The position numbers and the translations under genes were made by a program. Below are positions 1 through 8,810 of a DNA stretch of 64,000 bases, one piece after another; within the stretch, counting starts at the first letter, position 1; every line of letters begins with the position of its first letter. The stretch covers positions 2,600,268 through 2,664,267 of the forward strand of contig JAYQJO010000001.1 in assembly GCA_038142205.1 (NCBI GenBank), given 5' to 3'. The notes below the pieces were generated by a model. That model ran no database searches. It was not told the origin of the DNA and worked only from the letters and a program-made list of their open reading frames with translations. Source of the DNA: UBA7359 sp038142205. GTDB lineage: Bacteria; Pseudomonadota; Gammaproteobacteria; Eutrophobiales; Eutrophobiaceae.

Positions 1-512
1 TTGATGGTTTTCATCTTTATAATGTTGGTGCATTAATGACAGGCAATACGGTTTTTCCTCCTTGTACGCCTTTTGGTGTAATGCGGATGTTGAAATATTG
101 TAATATCCCTATTGCGGGTCAAAATGCTGTTATTGTCGGTCGCAGTAATATTGTTGGTAAGCCGATGGCGATGTTGTTATTACAAGAAGATGCTACTGTA
201 ACAATATGTACTTCAAAGACGCGGGATTTGGTAGATCATACCAAACGAGCTGATATTCTTGTTGTTGCTACCGGTCGTGCGGAAATGATTAAGGCTGAGC
301 ATGTTAAAGAAGGTGCGGTGGTTATTGATGTTGGTATCAATCGTCTTGATGATGGTCGGATAGTAGGCGATGTTGATTTTAATGATGTGAAAGAAGTAGC
401 AGAGCAGATTACTCCGGTACCCGGCGGCGTTGGCCCGATGACCATTACCATGTTAGTTGCAAACACGGTGATGGCCGCAGAAAGAGATAGCGGTATCTCT
501 GGCGTAGAATAA
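1..512 (+). CDS. folD: Bifunctional methylenetetrahydrofolate dehydrogenase/cyclohydrolase, 3' part
   Basis: FolD oxidises 5,10-methylene-THF to methenyl-THF with NADP and hydrolyses it to 10-formyl-THF in the cytoplasm. The gene enters from the left edge: the frame is open from base 3 and reads DGFHLYNVG, the conserved FolD stretch just before the first ATG at 36, so that ATG is internal. The C-terminal Rossmann domain is visible with PCTPFGV, the dinucleotide-binding GRSNIVGKPMA and the signature PGGVGPMTITML near the end. About 169 codons of a usual 285 or so are present. The stop is 17 bases from the stop of the convergent small membrane gene. Confidence 0.95.
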   Translation, partial: DGFHLYNVGALMTGNTVFPPCTPFGVMRMLKYCNIPIAGQNAVIVGRSNIVGKPMAMLLLQEDATVTICTSKTRDLVDHTKRADILVVATGRAEMIKAEHVKEGAVVIDVGINRLDDGRIVGDVDFNDVKEVAEQITPVPGGVGPMTITMLVANTVMAAERDSGISGVE

Positions 513-529
513 CTTTTTAAAAAATTATT

Positions 530-787
530 CTATTCAGGTAATAAGTTATATAGCCACGCAAAAATAGCCCCGGCAATAGCCGCATCGACAAGTGCATATA
601 AGGTTCCAATGATGACGCTGCTAATACCCTGCATTGCTTCGTAGCCAGGGTAAATTGAAGCGACAACGGTTAGAAAAATAATGCCATAAGTTGGCCAGAT
701 AAAATTCGCAAGGCTTATTATTAATATGGCTATGCCCCAGAGAATGCTGCAACTTAAAGCAAACTTTTTAATTGATAGTTTCATCAT
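530..787 (-). CDS. Small two- or three-helix membrane protein (holin-like family)
   Basis: An 85-residue, very hydrophobic protein. Membrane segments are at about 8-29, 33-50 and 55-82, with a basic N-terminus (MMKLSIKKF) and the end AIFAWLYNLL. Short proteins of this shape are often labelled 'bacteriophage holin' in databases, but nothing around it is phage-like, so that label should not be taken as function. The start is well supported: AGGAGG lies seven bases before an ATGATG. It follows the DUF6868-like gene by 25 bases on the same strand and probably shares its transcript. I do not know its role. Confidence 0.75.
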   Translation of the reverse strand: MMKLSIKKFALSCSILWGIAILIISLANFIWPTYGIIFLTVVASIYPGYEAMQGISSVIIGTLYALVDAAIAGAIFAWLYNLLPE

Positions 788-812
788 TAAACAACCTCCT
801 GAATCGAATAAC

Positions 813-1055
813 TCATGAGATGATTCTTAAGGCTAGATAAGGTGCAACATTAAAAAGAATGATACTTAACTTATAAAAAGCAATGCCGGCATAGTGTATT
901 GCATCAAACCGTTCTGTATTTAAGTAAAACCAACTTGTATGTATTTTATAAACCCAGTCATGGGCAAATATCATGAAGAAAACCCACCACAGTAGTAGTG
1001 CAATATTTAAAACAGCACACCACCCTAGAAACTGCGTAAGTAACTCTATAGACAT
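813..1055 (-). CDS. Small membrane protein, DUF6868-like
   Basis: An 80-residue protein with two clear membrane segments (about 6-27 and 51-75) joined by a conserved-looking link HDWVYKIHTSWF. The frame is open up to 1100, but the start at 1055 is preferred because GGAGG sits seven bases upstream; the longer version would begin without a ribosome binding site. The composition and the W-F-x-L link resemble the uncharacterised DUF6868 family; this is from memory of the family and is not certain. It is paired with the holin-like gene downstream. Function unknown. Confidence 0.75.
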   Translation of the reverse strand: MSIELLTQFLGWCAVLNIALLLWWVFFMIFAHDWVYKIHTSWFYLNTERFDAIHYAGIAFYKLSIILFNVAPYLALRIIS

Positions 1056-1177
1056 AACAATACCTCCATTAGCAGTAATTAAGATACCCGGGTAAGGCAT
1101 ATAACCTGTTTAAAAGGTTTATATTTAAATATTAGAGCATTAGTTGCTTATTAGAAGGGAAAAAGAGATGTAAAAGG

Positions 1178-1897
1178 TTAATTTTTTGCGGGAGAAGGTA
1201 AGGATTGGGCTGTTGTATCTATCCAGCTTTCAACCTCTTTTGTTATTTGTTTCGCGTTTTTACCTTCAGATTCAATAACTGGGCCAATAATAAATGTTAT
1301 TTCACCTGGTTTTTTAATCATGCTGTTTCGAGGCCATAAATAACCGGCATTATGTGCGATTGGAACAATATTGGCATTGGATTTTTCTGCCAGCAAACCT
1401 CCGCCGGGCAGGTATTTTCCTTTCTTTCCGGGCGCAATGCGTGTTCCTTCCGGAAAGATAATAACCCATAAATTTAATTTTAAACGTTCGCAGCCTTGTT
1501 CAACGATTTGACGAAATGATTTAACTGCTGATCCTCGATCTATTGCAATCGGTTGCATTGATGCCAGTCCCCAGCCATAAATCGGGATCCGTAATAACTC
1601 TCGTTTTAGTATCCACACTTGTGGAACGAAGATAAGTTGTAATGCCAGCGTTTCAAAAGCAGATTGATGATTACACATGACAATGCATGGTTTCTCAGGA
1701 ATATTATCCAGTCCTTCAATTTTGTATTTAACACCGCAACATAGTCTTAACCAATAAAGATTAAAGGCCGCCCAACGTGAAATTAGGTAATAACGTGTTT
1801 CAAATTTTAGTGGAAAAATAATAACGCCGAGCGGCGCAAAGAACAGCGTACTAATGATTTGCCCAATGTAAAAAAACAGGGAACGAATAAACAGCAT
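1178..1897 (-). CDS. plsC: 1-acyl-sn-glycerol-3-phosphate acyltransferase
   Basis: A 239-residue membrane-bound acyltransferase that adds the second acyl chain to lysophosphatidic acid in phospholipid synthesis. The N-terminus is a hydrophobic segment (about 5-28). The catalytic block reads CNHQSAFET, the H-x4-E form of the usual H-x4-D box, which is common in this subfamily. FPEGTRIAPG is the acyl-acceptor glycerophosphate motif, and PIAHNAG follows further on. The start overlaps the gmhB stop by one base, so the two are co-translated. The plsC-gmhB-glyS-glyQ order matches that of Pseudomonas. An acyltransferase acting on another lysolipid is possible but less likely. Confidence 0.9.
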   Translation of the reverse strand: MLFIRSLFFYIGQIISTLFFAPLGVIIFPLKFETRYYLISRWAAFNLYWLRLCCGVKYKIEGLDNIPEKPCIVMCNHQSAFETLALQLIFVPQVWILKRELLRIPIYGWGLASMQPIAIDRGSAVKSFRQIVEQGCERLKLNLWVIIFPEGTRIAPGKKGKYLPGGGLLAEKSNANIVPIAHNAGYLWPRNSMIKKPGEITFIIGPVIESEGKNAKQITKEVESWIDTTAQSLPSPAKN

Positions 1898-2439
1898 TAT
1901 TTTGAGTTAATAATTCTCTCGTTAACAAATGAAGCGAGGCTGTCATAAATTGGAATACCGTTTGGAACCAGACCTTGCTCAATTTCTGACTGACCTTTGC
2001 CTGTGCGAACGAGTATCGGTTTGCCGCCGGCACTTTGAGCTGCCTTAACGTCTGTCATTTTATCACCAACACAATAGACTTTATTTAAAGAGATGCGCAG
2101 TCGTTCCGAAATTTCATAATATAGCCCCGGTTTAGGTTTGCGACATTGGCAGTCGTCTTTTGGTAAATGCGGACAAAAGAAAATAGCATCAATAACACCG
2201 CCGTATTGAGCTAGATGTGAGCTCATTTTTCTATGGATGGCATTTAGATCATCAATAGTAAATAATTTACGTCCGACACCGGATTGATTTGTCGCAATAA
2301 CAATTTGATAACCGTTTTTTGATAACGTAGAAATAGCTTCAAGGCTACCTTCTATTGCTTGCCATTCTTGAGGAGACTTGATGTATTCATCAGAATCTTC
2401 ATTAATAACACCATCGCGATCAAGAATAATAAGAGGCAT
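1897..2439 (-). CDS. gmhB: D-glycero-beta-D-manno-heptose-1,7-bisphosphate 7-phosphatase
   Basis: A HAD-superfamily phosphatase of 180 residues that removes the 7-phosphate from heptose bisphosphate in ADP-heptose synthesis for the LPS core. It has the nucleophile motif LDRDGVIN (D7, D9), ATNQSGVGR as the second HAD motif, and the GmhB zinc loop CPHLPKDDCQCRKPKPG with its Cys/His ligands; GDKMTDVKAA supplies the last acidic pair. The length is normal. It sits 11 bases after glyS and overlaps plsC by one base. Confidence 0.95.
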   Translation of the reverse strand: MPLIILDRDGVINEDSDEYIKSPQEWQAIEGSLEAISTLSKNGYQIVIATNQSGVGRKLFTIDDLNAIHRKMSSHLAQYGGVIDAIFFCPHLPKDDCQCRKPKPGLYYEISERLRISLNKVYCVGDKMTDVKAAQSAGGKPILVRTGKGQSEIEQGLVPNGIPIYDSLASFVNERIINSK

Positions 2440-2450
2440 AATTGTTTAGT

Positions 2451-4527
2451 TTAACTCTGTAGTTTCGATATATCTGCTGTTTGTAAAAATAATGCACTTA
2501 AACTGTTCAGCAGTGCTAATCTATTCATTTTAGTCGCTTCATCTTCACAATTCACCATGACATTATCAAAAAAGTCATCAATGTTTTCACGTAAACCAGC
2601 CAGTTCTGTTAAAGCCGATTTATAATCGCGTTTTTCAATAAGTGGTGAAACGCGTTTTTCATATTCATCCAGTGATTCCGCTAGTGTTTTTTCAGCATTT
2701 TCAACAAGTAAAGAATGAATAATTTTATTAATGTCAGAGACATCAGATTTTTTTAATATATTACTGATTCGCTTGTTTGCTGCTGCAAGGCTTTCTGCTT
2801 CGCTGAGTTTTCTAAATTCTGTTACGGCTATTAATCGATGGTGAAAATCCAAAGGTTTATTGGTATTGATTGCCAGAACTGATTCAAAGCTATCTGCACT
2901 GACATTTTCATCCAGATAATAGCGACGCATTCTTTCCATTAAAAATTGATAAACTTCATCAGTACATTTCTCGGCATTAATATCACTTGTAAAATTTGAT
3001 GCTGCTGTAGAAATAAGATCTTTTAAATCAATATCCAGTTTACATTCAATAATGATACGTAAAAGCCCAATAGCTGAACGACGTAAACCAAAAGGATCCT
3101 TATCACCTGTTGGAGCTTTCCCAATAGAAAAAATACCCACAAGACTGTCAATCTTTTCACTTATCGCAAGACATTGACCGATAGTAGTTGACGGTAGATC
3201 ATCACCGGCAAAACGAGGCATATAATACTCTTCTATAGCAACCGCAACATCGTTGTCTTCATCATTTGCCTCAGCGTAATAGCGGCCCATAGTGCCCTGT
3301 AACTCGGGGAATTCCGAAACCATGTCAGTAAGCAAATCACATAAACAGAGCTCTGCTGCGCGTTTCGCTTTATCAACATCGGCACTTAATAGTGTTGCCA
3401 GATTTGCGGTGGTATTTATCAAGCGCTGAGATTTGTCTGCAAGAGAACCGAGCTGTTTTTGATAAATAACTTTTTCTAATGCTTCTATATGATTAGCTAA
3501 ACCGTGTTTTAAGTCTCGCTCCCAGAAAAAGGCAGCATCGCTTAGCCGAGGTTGTATAACACGTTCATTACCCTGTTTTATTAATGCCGGATTATTACTT
3601 TCTATATTGGCGACACTGATAAAGCAGGCTAATAGCTTTCCGTCTTCATCTACAACAGGAAAGTATTTTTGGTGATCTTGCATCGATGAGACTAATACTT
3701 CTTTAGGTAGTTTCAGAAAGTCAGGATCAAAGTCGCCGGAAAAACTGACTGGCCATTCTACCAAGGCAGTCACTTCATCTAATAAATCCGGATCAATAAT
3801 AGCTTCACCATTATTTTTTTTCGCAATGTCTTTAACTTGTGTTTCAATCACAGCACTTCGTTCAGTATAGTCTGCTAAAACATACGCTTCTTTTTTTAGT
3901 GTTTCGACATAAGTTTCAGCGGATGTGATTGTAATTGCCTCGGGGTGATGAAAGCGATGTCCGAAACTGGTTTTACCACTACGAACGCCCATGATTTCAC
4001 AATCGATGTAATTATTACCTAAAAGTACCAATGTCCATTTTATTGGACGAACAAATTCAACATCACTATCACCCCAGCGCATACGTTTTGCGATAGGCAA
4101 TCTGTTTAATGCTGTTTCTATCATGTCAGGTAATAATTCGGAAGTGTTCTTACCTTTGACTACTGTGTCAAACGCTAACCATTCACCTTTATCTGTTTTT
4201 AATTTATCCAGTTGCTCAACACTTACGCCGCAGGATTTTGCAAAGCCTTCTGTTGCTTTAGTTGGTTTGCCGTCATCATCAAAAGCACCAGATAATGAAG
4301 GACCACGTCGTTGTTGTTGTTTATCTTCTTGGGAGACTTCCAGATCTGATAGAACTATTGCAAGTCTGCGTGGTGTTGCATAGTAGTTTGCCGCACTAAA
4401 TTTCAGTTCAGCGTCATTTAAAGATTGAACCATTTCATTTTTAAATGCGCTGGCCAGCCTTTTTTAGTGATTTCGGAGGAAGTTCTTCTGTTCCGATTTC
4501 AATTAATAGGTTTTGTGTCTTACTCAT
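2451..4527 (-). CDS. glyS: Glycine-tRNA ligase beta subunit, with an apparent frameshift near the start
   Basis: This is the beta chain of the tetrameric (alpha2beta2) bacterial glycyl-tRNA synthetase; it supplies tRNA binding and the anticodon domain. The true start is 4527, 17 bases after glyQ: from there the frame reads MSKTQNLLIEIGTEELPPK, the invariant GlyS N-terminus, for 22 codons. It then hits an extra base in the run at 4458-4465 (CC followed by six T on the plus strand). From there to 2451 the protein continues in the next frame (AFKNEMVQSLNDAE...). Removing one base gives 691 residues, the normal length. Later motifs are KGDKDPFGLRR and the C-terminal helical domain. Because glyS is essential wherever glyQ is present, a sequence error is more likely than a dead gene. 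Confidence 0.93.
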
Positions 4528-4544
4528 GTTGATAAATATAAATT

Positions 4545-5471
4545 CTATTTTTCATTTAATAATGGAAAGCCTAATGTTTCGCGACTTTCAAAGTAGGTTT
4601 GTGCAACGGCACGGGAGAGTGTTCTGACCCGTAAAATATATCGTTGTCGCTCCGTGACGGATATCGCACTTCTGGCATCGAGTAAATTAAAAGTATGTGA
4701 TGCTTTCATTGTCATTTCATAAGCAGGCAAAGGCAGACCTTCTTCAATGAGTTTTTGCGATTCCTGCTCACAGGTATCAAACCAGCTAAATAATGATTCG
4801 GTGTTCGCTAACTCAAAGTTATAACGTGACATTTCGACTTCGTTCTGGTGGAAAACATCACCATAAGTCACAATATTTTCGCCTGTATCTGTCCAGACTA
4901 GATCAAAAATATTACTGTGTCCTTGCAGGCACATGGCGATACGTTCCAGACCATAGGTGATCTCGCCCGTGACAGGTTTACAGTCCAGGCCACCAATTTG
5001 CTGAAAATACGTGAATTGGCTGATTTCCATACCATCGAGCCAGACTTCCCAACCCAGCCCCCAGGCACCTAATGTCGGTGATTCCCAATTGTCTTCAACA
5101 AAGCGGATATCATGTGCAGCAGTATCAACACCAACGGCTTTTAATGAATCCAGATACAGTTGTTGGATATCGTCTGGAGACGGTTTTAGTACAACCTGGA
5201 ATTGGTAGTAGTGTTGTAATCGATTTGGATTTTCACCATAGCGTCCATCTGTAGGGCGACGACAGGGCTGCACATAGGCCGCGCGCCACGGTTCCGGGCC
5301 AATTGCACGTAAAAATGTGGCTGGATGAAAGGTCCCTGCGCCCATTTCCATATCGTAGGGCTGTGCAATGGCACAACCATGATCAGACCAATATTGCTGT
5401 AATTTAAAAATGAGCTGTTGAAAGCTCAATTTTGAACCTGAAACTTCTTTTTGCTTATTATCTTGAGACAT
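4545..5471 (-). CDS. glyQ: Glycine-tRNA ligase alpha subunit
   Basis: This is the catalytic alpha chain (class II core) of the heterotetrameric glycyl-tRNA synthetase, which activates glycine and charges tRNA-Gly. At 308 residues the length is typical. Family stretches are intact: SDHGCAIAQPYDMEMGAGT, FHPATFLRAIGPEPW, RPTDGRYGENPNRLQHYYQ and GLERIAMCLQG. It is the first gene of a minus-strand glyQ-glyS-gmhB-plsC operon. A sigma70-like promoter lies 28-56 bases upstream of the start. Confidence 0.97.
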   Translation of the reverse strand: MSQDNKQKEVSGSKLSFQQLIFKLQQYWSDHGCAIAQPYDMEMGAGTFHPATFLRAIGPEPWRAAYVQPCRRPTDGRYGENPNRLQHYYQFQVVLKPSPDDIQQLYLDSLKAVGVDTAAHDIRFVEDNWESPTLGAWGLGWEVWLDGMEISQFTYFQQIGGLDCKPVTGEITYGLERIAMCLQGHSNIFDLVWTDTGENIVTYGDVFHQNEVEMSRYNFELANTESLFSWFDTCEQESQKLIEEGLPLPAYEMTMKASHTFNLLDARSAISVTERQRYILRVRTLSRAVAQTYFESRETLGFPLLNEK

Positions 5472-5498
5472 CTAGTTAAACCAATTTAAGAGGCGGGA

Positions 5499-5527
5499 AG
5501 TATACCGTGTGTGACTTACGATGTGTA
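5499..5527 (-). promoter_or_regulatory. Candidate sigma70 promoter of the glyQ operon
   Basis: Read on the minus strand, TACACA (4 of 6 matches to the -35 consensus) is followed after 17 bases by TATACT (5 of 6 to -10) and then by a GC-rich stretch (TCCCGCC) where transcription would start. A GC-rich discriminator is typical of genes under stringent control, which would suit a tRNA synthetase. Assigned by eye only. Confidence 0.5.
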
Positions 5528-5613
5528 TTCAGCTAATTGAAAAGAATGCTTAAGTTCTTGCTGGAAGTTGCCGTTAAGCGAATATCGAGCGAATTACTAC
5601 ACAGGATATAATT

Positions 5614-6156
5614 TTGAGACAGATAACATTGACCGTTTCCGAGACTGCACACTGGTATGCGCTGATAGGTAGAGCAGAGCATGTTGCCTGTCATTTATTG
5701 CCGCAGGGGGTTGAAGACTATTTAGTTCGACTTTTCATGCGCGTTGAGAAGAATGAAGCAATGCCTTTGCAAAATATGGCTGACCAAACTGAAGCAGAAA
5801 GTGCTGAGCGTAAACTACAGAAATTGGCAGATCGGTGTTTGATGCTATGCGGGTTTTATCCGGAAGCTAGCGAAGAATACGGCATTGCTATAGATGAGTT
5901 CATTGAAATGGGAGTCGAGTCTTACAGGAAACTGTCTTCAATAGAGAGTGGTGAAAATGAAATTATCTATTCATATCTGACAGAAAACTTCGTGCAAGTC
6001 TCTGAACTATTGAACTATATTAATCAAGTTTCTCATAAAAATGTGACTAAACCTTGTTATAAAACAGTTGTTAGTAACGAGGAAATAAACATTCCACAAA
6101 AGCAAATTGCAAACATTTCATTTAGTAGTCCTATTTCACACCGCGTTTTGAACTAA
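5614..6156 (+). CDS. Uncharacterised cytoplasmic protein
   Basis: A protein of 180 residues with no signal peptide or membrane segment. It begins at a TTG with AGGAT about seven bases upstream; the next in-frame Met is at residue 42, after residues that look like part of the fold, so TTG is preferred. Residues 1-125 are probably mostly helical and include KLADRCLMLCGFYPEA and IDEFIEMGVESYRKL. The last 45 or so residues are polar and probably disordered. Similar short proteins with a 'D-x-CL-x3-G-x-FPE' segment occur in other gammaproteobacteria as hypothetical proteins. It lies 104 bases upstream of an HPt gene and may belong to the same signalling group. Function unknown. Confidence 0.7.
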   Translation: MRQITLTVSETAHWYALIGRAEHVACHLLPQGVEDYLVRLFMRVEKNEAMPLQNMADQTEAESAERKLQKLADRCLMLCGFYPEASEEYGIAIDEFIEMGVESYRKLSSIESGENEIIYSYLTENFVQVSELLNYINQVSHKNVTKPCYKTVVSNEEINIPQKQIANISFSSPISHRVLN

Positions 6157-6260
6157 TTAGGGAAGTATAAAATTTCAGAATAGAACACGAATTCTGTTTA
6201 ACTATATGAGGGCATGCTTTAAATAAATATAGGAAGGGCATAAAATAACGAGGTATATTT

Positions 6261-6638
6261 ATGTCAATAAAAAACGGAGAAGAAAAAGCATTATTAGATA
6301 ATTCAATTTTAAAGGAGTTAAAATTGATAATGGAAGATGAGTTTACGGAAATTTTACAAGTATTTTTAGAAGAGTCCGTAAGCTTGATGTCTGAAATACA
6401 TCAGGCATTTGAAGAAGCCCCTAAAGAGGCAGCAGGGAAAGTACACGCGCTTAAATCCTGTAGTAATAATGTAGGTGCAATACGTTTAAGCGAAATAGCC
6501 GAAGATATAAGACAGCATCTTATTGATAATGAAATTACTGTTGCTAAAGACAAGTTAAATGAATTACAAGATGTTTTTACACAGTCACATGGTCAGGTAA
6601 AAAAATACATGAAAGATTATATGGATAAAGTTGCTTAA
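6261..6638 (+). CDS. Stand-alone HPt (histidine phosphotransfer) domain protein
   Basis: A 125-residue protein that is one HPt four-helix domain and little else. The phospho-acceptor motif reads VHALKSCSNNVGA, matching H-x2-K-S-x-S-x3-G-A with the His at about residue 61. Such proteins carry phosphate between the receiver of a hybrid kinase and a final response regulator. A GAGG lies about eight bases before the ATG. The next gene, 21 bases on, begins with a receiver domain, so the two probably form a phosphorelay pair. No sensor kinase is adjacent, so the donor must be encoded elsewhere. Confidence 0.88.
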   Translation: MSIKNGEEKALLDNSILKELKLIMEDEFTEILQVFLEESVSLMSEIHQAFEEAPKEAAGKVHALKSCSNNVGAIRLSEIAEDIRQHLIDNEITVAKDKLNELQDVFTQSHGQVKKYMKDYMDKVA

Positions 6639-6659
6639 TTCAGAAAAAAAACGGTTTAC

Positions 6660-8810
6660 ATGGAAAAAGAAGCAAGAAAAAAGCTGTTAATTATTGATGA
6701 TGATATTGATATACGTCGATTAATTAAACATGGGTTGGAAAAACAGGGCTATATGGTTTTTGAAGCCAGTGATGGCGTTTCCGGCTTTGAAAAATTTGAA
6801 TCAACGGTTCTTGATCTGGTTATAGCGGATGTCAGGATGCCAGGCATGGATGGATTTGAGTTTTGTGAAAAAGCAACTCAAAGCAACTGCAATAAACATA
6901 TTCCTATTATGATTATGACTGCGAGTGATGATTATGGCTCAGTCAATAAGGCTTATGAAAAAGGCGCAACCGACTTTATCTCCAAGCCTGTTAATCTGGC
7001 AAAGTTAAAGCACCGTGTTAAATTTTCATTACGGGCATACGAAACGTCTGCAACATTAGCGAGAAGTGAACGTCAACTATTGTCTGCACAAAAGTTAGCG
7101 AAGCTAGGTGCATGGGTTTACGATGTTGAAGATAAGCAATTTCATTGCTCTGATGAGGTTGCTAAAATTTTTGGCATCAGTTATTCAAATATGATGTCTC
7201 ATGATGATTTAATGAACTGTGTTGACGAAAAAGATGTGAACAAGGTTCGTCAAGTACTGGAAGATGCCTCAATAAACAATAAAGCTCATAGTCTTGAATA
7301 TGCTATAAAGTCGAGAGATGGAAAAAACAAGCAAATCAGGCAAATCATTAATGTAGATACTGACGATGTAATTAACGAAGGAAAAATATTTGGTATTTTT
7401 CAGGATATTTCTGACTTGAGAAATGCTGAAAATAAAGTAAGAACCTTATCTTTATTCGATAGTGTAACAGGCTTACCAAACAGACGTTTTTTTAAACGTT
7501 TACTGACACAGGCCATCGCTTCATCAAAACGATCTAAACACGGTTTTGCAATATTGCATATCAACCTTGATAAGTTCATGCGAATCAACACCACATTAGG
7601 ACATGATGTTGGCGATGAGTTGCTAATAGAAGCAAGTCAACGTTTAAAAATAAACCTTGATGATACTGATTATTTATTTGAGCAAGAAAAGCTTCAAATA
7701 AATAGCGGGTTGCTCGCTCATTTCGGTGGCGATGATTTTATGATCTTGTTGAATAATATTTATTCTGAAGATGCCGCGGCCAAGGTTGCTGCTCGCATAA
7801 ACAAAGCATTTGAGAAGTCATTTAATATTTCCGGTCATGAAATCCATATGACAGCGAGTATCGGCATTGGTATTTACCCAGATGATGGAGCCGAGACAGA
7901 AGGTTTAATAAAGAAAGTCAGCGTTGCCTTACACAATGCCAAGGAGACTGGCCGAAATTGCTTCCGTTTTTATACTGATTCAATGAATGCGATGTCTTTT
8001 CAGCGTTTGTCTATGGAAACAGGTTTGCGTAATGCACTGAAAAGAGAAGAGTTCGTTCTTTTCTATCAGCCAAAAATTAGTTTGCTTGAAGGAAAAATCA
8101 GTGGCGCAGAAGCTTTGATAAGATGGAATCATCCTGATATGGGACTGGTCCCGCCGAATGATTTTATTGCTATCGCAGAAAGTATGGGATTAATTGTACC
8201 GATGACAGACTGGGTTATTGCTGAGGCGTGCAGGCAATTATCCGCATGGGATAAAAACGGCTTTCATCTTAAATCTATAGCGGTAAACATCACGCCTAAT
8301 TCATTGTTGAATAAAAACATAAATGATTATATCTCCAAGCAACTTGAAAGCGCAGTTGTAGAAGCATCGCGACTTGATTTTGAAATAACCGAATCGATTT
8401 TCATGCAAAATTTTGATGAGATTGTTCCTGTTTTACATGGCTTAAAGAAAATGGGTGCCAGTATTTCAATTGACGATTTTGGAACAGGTTATTCATCATT
8501 AAGTTATTTGAAACGTTTGCCTATTTCCAAATTAAAAATAGATCAAAGTTTTATACGTGATTTAATGCATGATAAGGATGATGAGATTATCGTTAATGCC
8601 GTGATTTCAATGGCACATAATCTTGGCTTTGATGTTATAGCCGAAGGAGTTGAAGCTGAAGAACAACTGGAGTATTTAAGAAAACAGGAGTGTAATGTGG
8701 TTCAAGGTTATTACTATAGTCGACCTTTAGCTGCTAACGACTTTTATGAATGGGCGATGAAGTATGAAACGGAATTGCCGACGTTGGCACCCGTTTTACA
8801 GACAGGTTAG
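6660..8810 (+). CDS. Response regulator with REC-PAS-GGDEF-EAL domains (probable c-di-GMP phosphodiesterase)
   Basis: A 716-residue protein. The receiver (about 8-125) has an intact acidic pocket (DDD at 13-15), phospho-acceptor D57 in VIADVRMPG and K109 in SKP. A PAS domain spans about 140-255. The GGDEF domain (about 260-435) is degenerate: the signature is GGDDF at 356-360 and the first metal aspartate is Asn (INLDKF), so cyclase activity is doubtful. The EAL domain (about 455-705) looks active, with EALIRWNHP at 484-492, DDFGTGYSSL and the late motif VIAEGVE. The likely role is phosphorylation-controlled breakdown of c-di-GMP. It is coupled to the HPt gene upstream. Its stop abuts the stop of the convergent gene, forming TAGCTA. 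Confidence 0.92.
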   Translation: MEKEARKKLLIIDDDIDIRRLIKHGLEKQGYMVFEASDGVSGFEKFESTVLDLVIADVRMPGMDGFEFCEKATQSNCNKHIPIMIMTASDDYGSVNKAYEKGATDFISKPVNLAKLKHRVKFSLRAYETSATLARSERQLLSAQKLAKLGAWVYDVEDKQFHCSDEVAKIFGISYSNMMSHDDLMNCVDEKDVNKVRQVLEDASINNKAHSLEYAIKSRDGKNKQIRQIINVDTDDVINEGKIFGIFQDISDLRNAENKVRTLSLFDSVTGLPNRRFFKRLLTQAIASSKRSKHGFAILHINLDKFMRINTTLGHDVGDELLIEASQRLKINLDDTDYLFEQEKLQINSGLLAHFGGDDFMILLNNIYSEDAAAKVAARINKAFEKSFNISGHEIHMTASIGIGIYPDDGAETEGLIKKVSVALHNAKETGRNCFRFYTDSMNAMSFQRLSMETGLRNALKREEFVLFYQPKISLLEGKISGAEALIRWNHPDMGLVPPNDFIAIAESMGLIVPMTDWVIAEACRQLSAWDKNGFHLKSIAVNITPNSLLNKNINDYISKQLESAVVEASRLDFEITESIFMQNFDEIVPVLHGLKKMGASISIDDFGTGYSSLSYLKRLPISKLKIDQSFIRDLMHDKDDEIIVNAVISMAHNLGFDVIAEGVEAEEQLEYLRKQECNVVQGYYYSRPLAANDFYEWAMKYETELPTLAPVLQTG

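Noticed and set aside
530..787. Phage remnant, because of the holin-like small protein
   Set aside because: No other phage gene, integrase, attachment site or lysis gene is nearby; the neighbours are housekeeping genes.
4456..4470. A-AAA-AAG heptamer in glyS, considered as a programmed -1 frameshift site like that of dnaX
   Set aside because: A -1 slip leads into a frame that is not glyS; a +1 change is needed to restore the protein, so the heptamer cannot explain the break.
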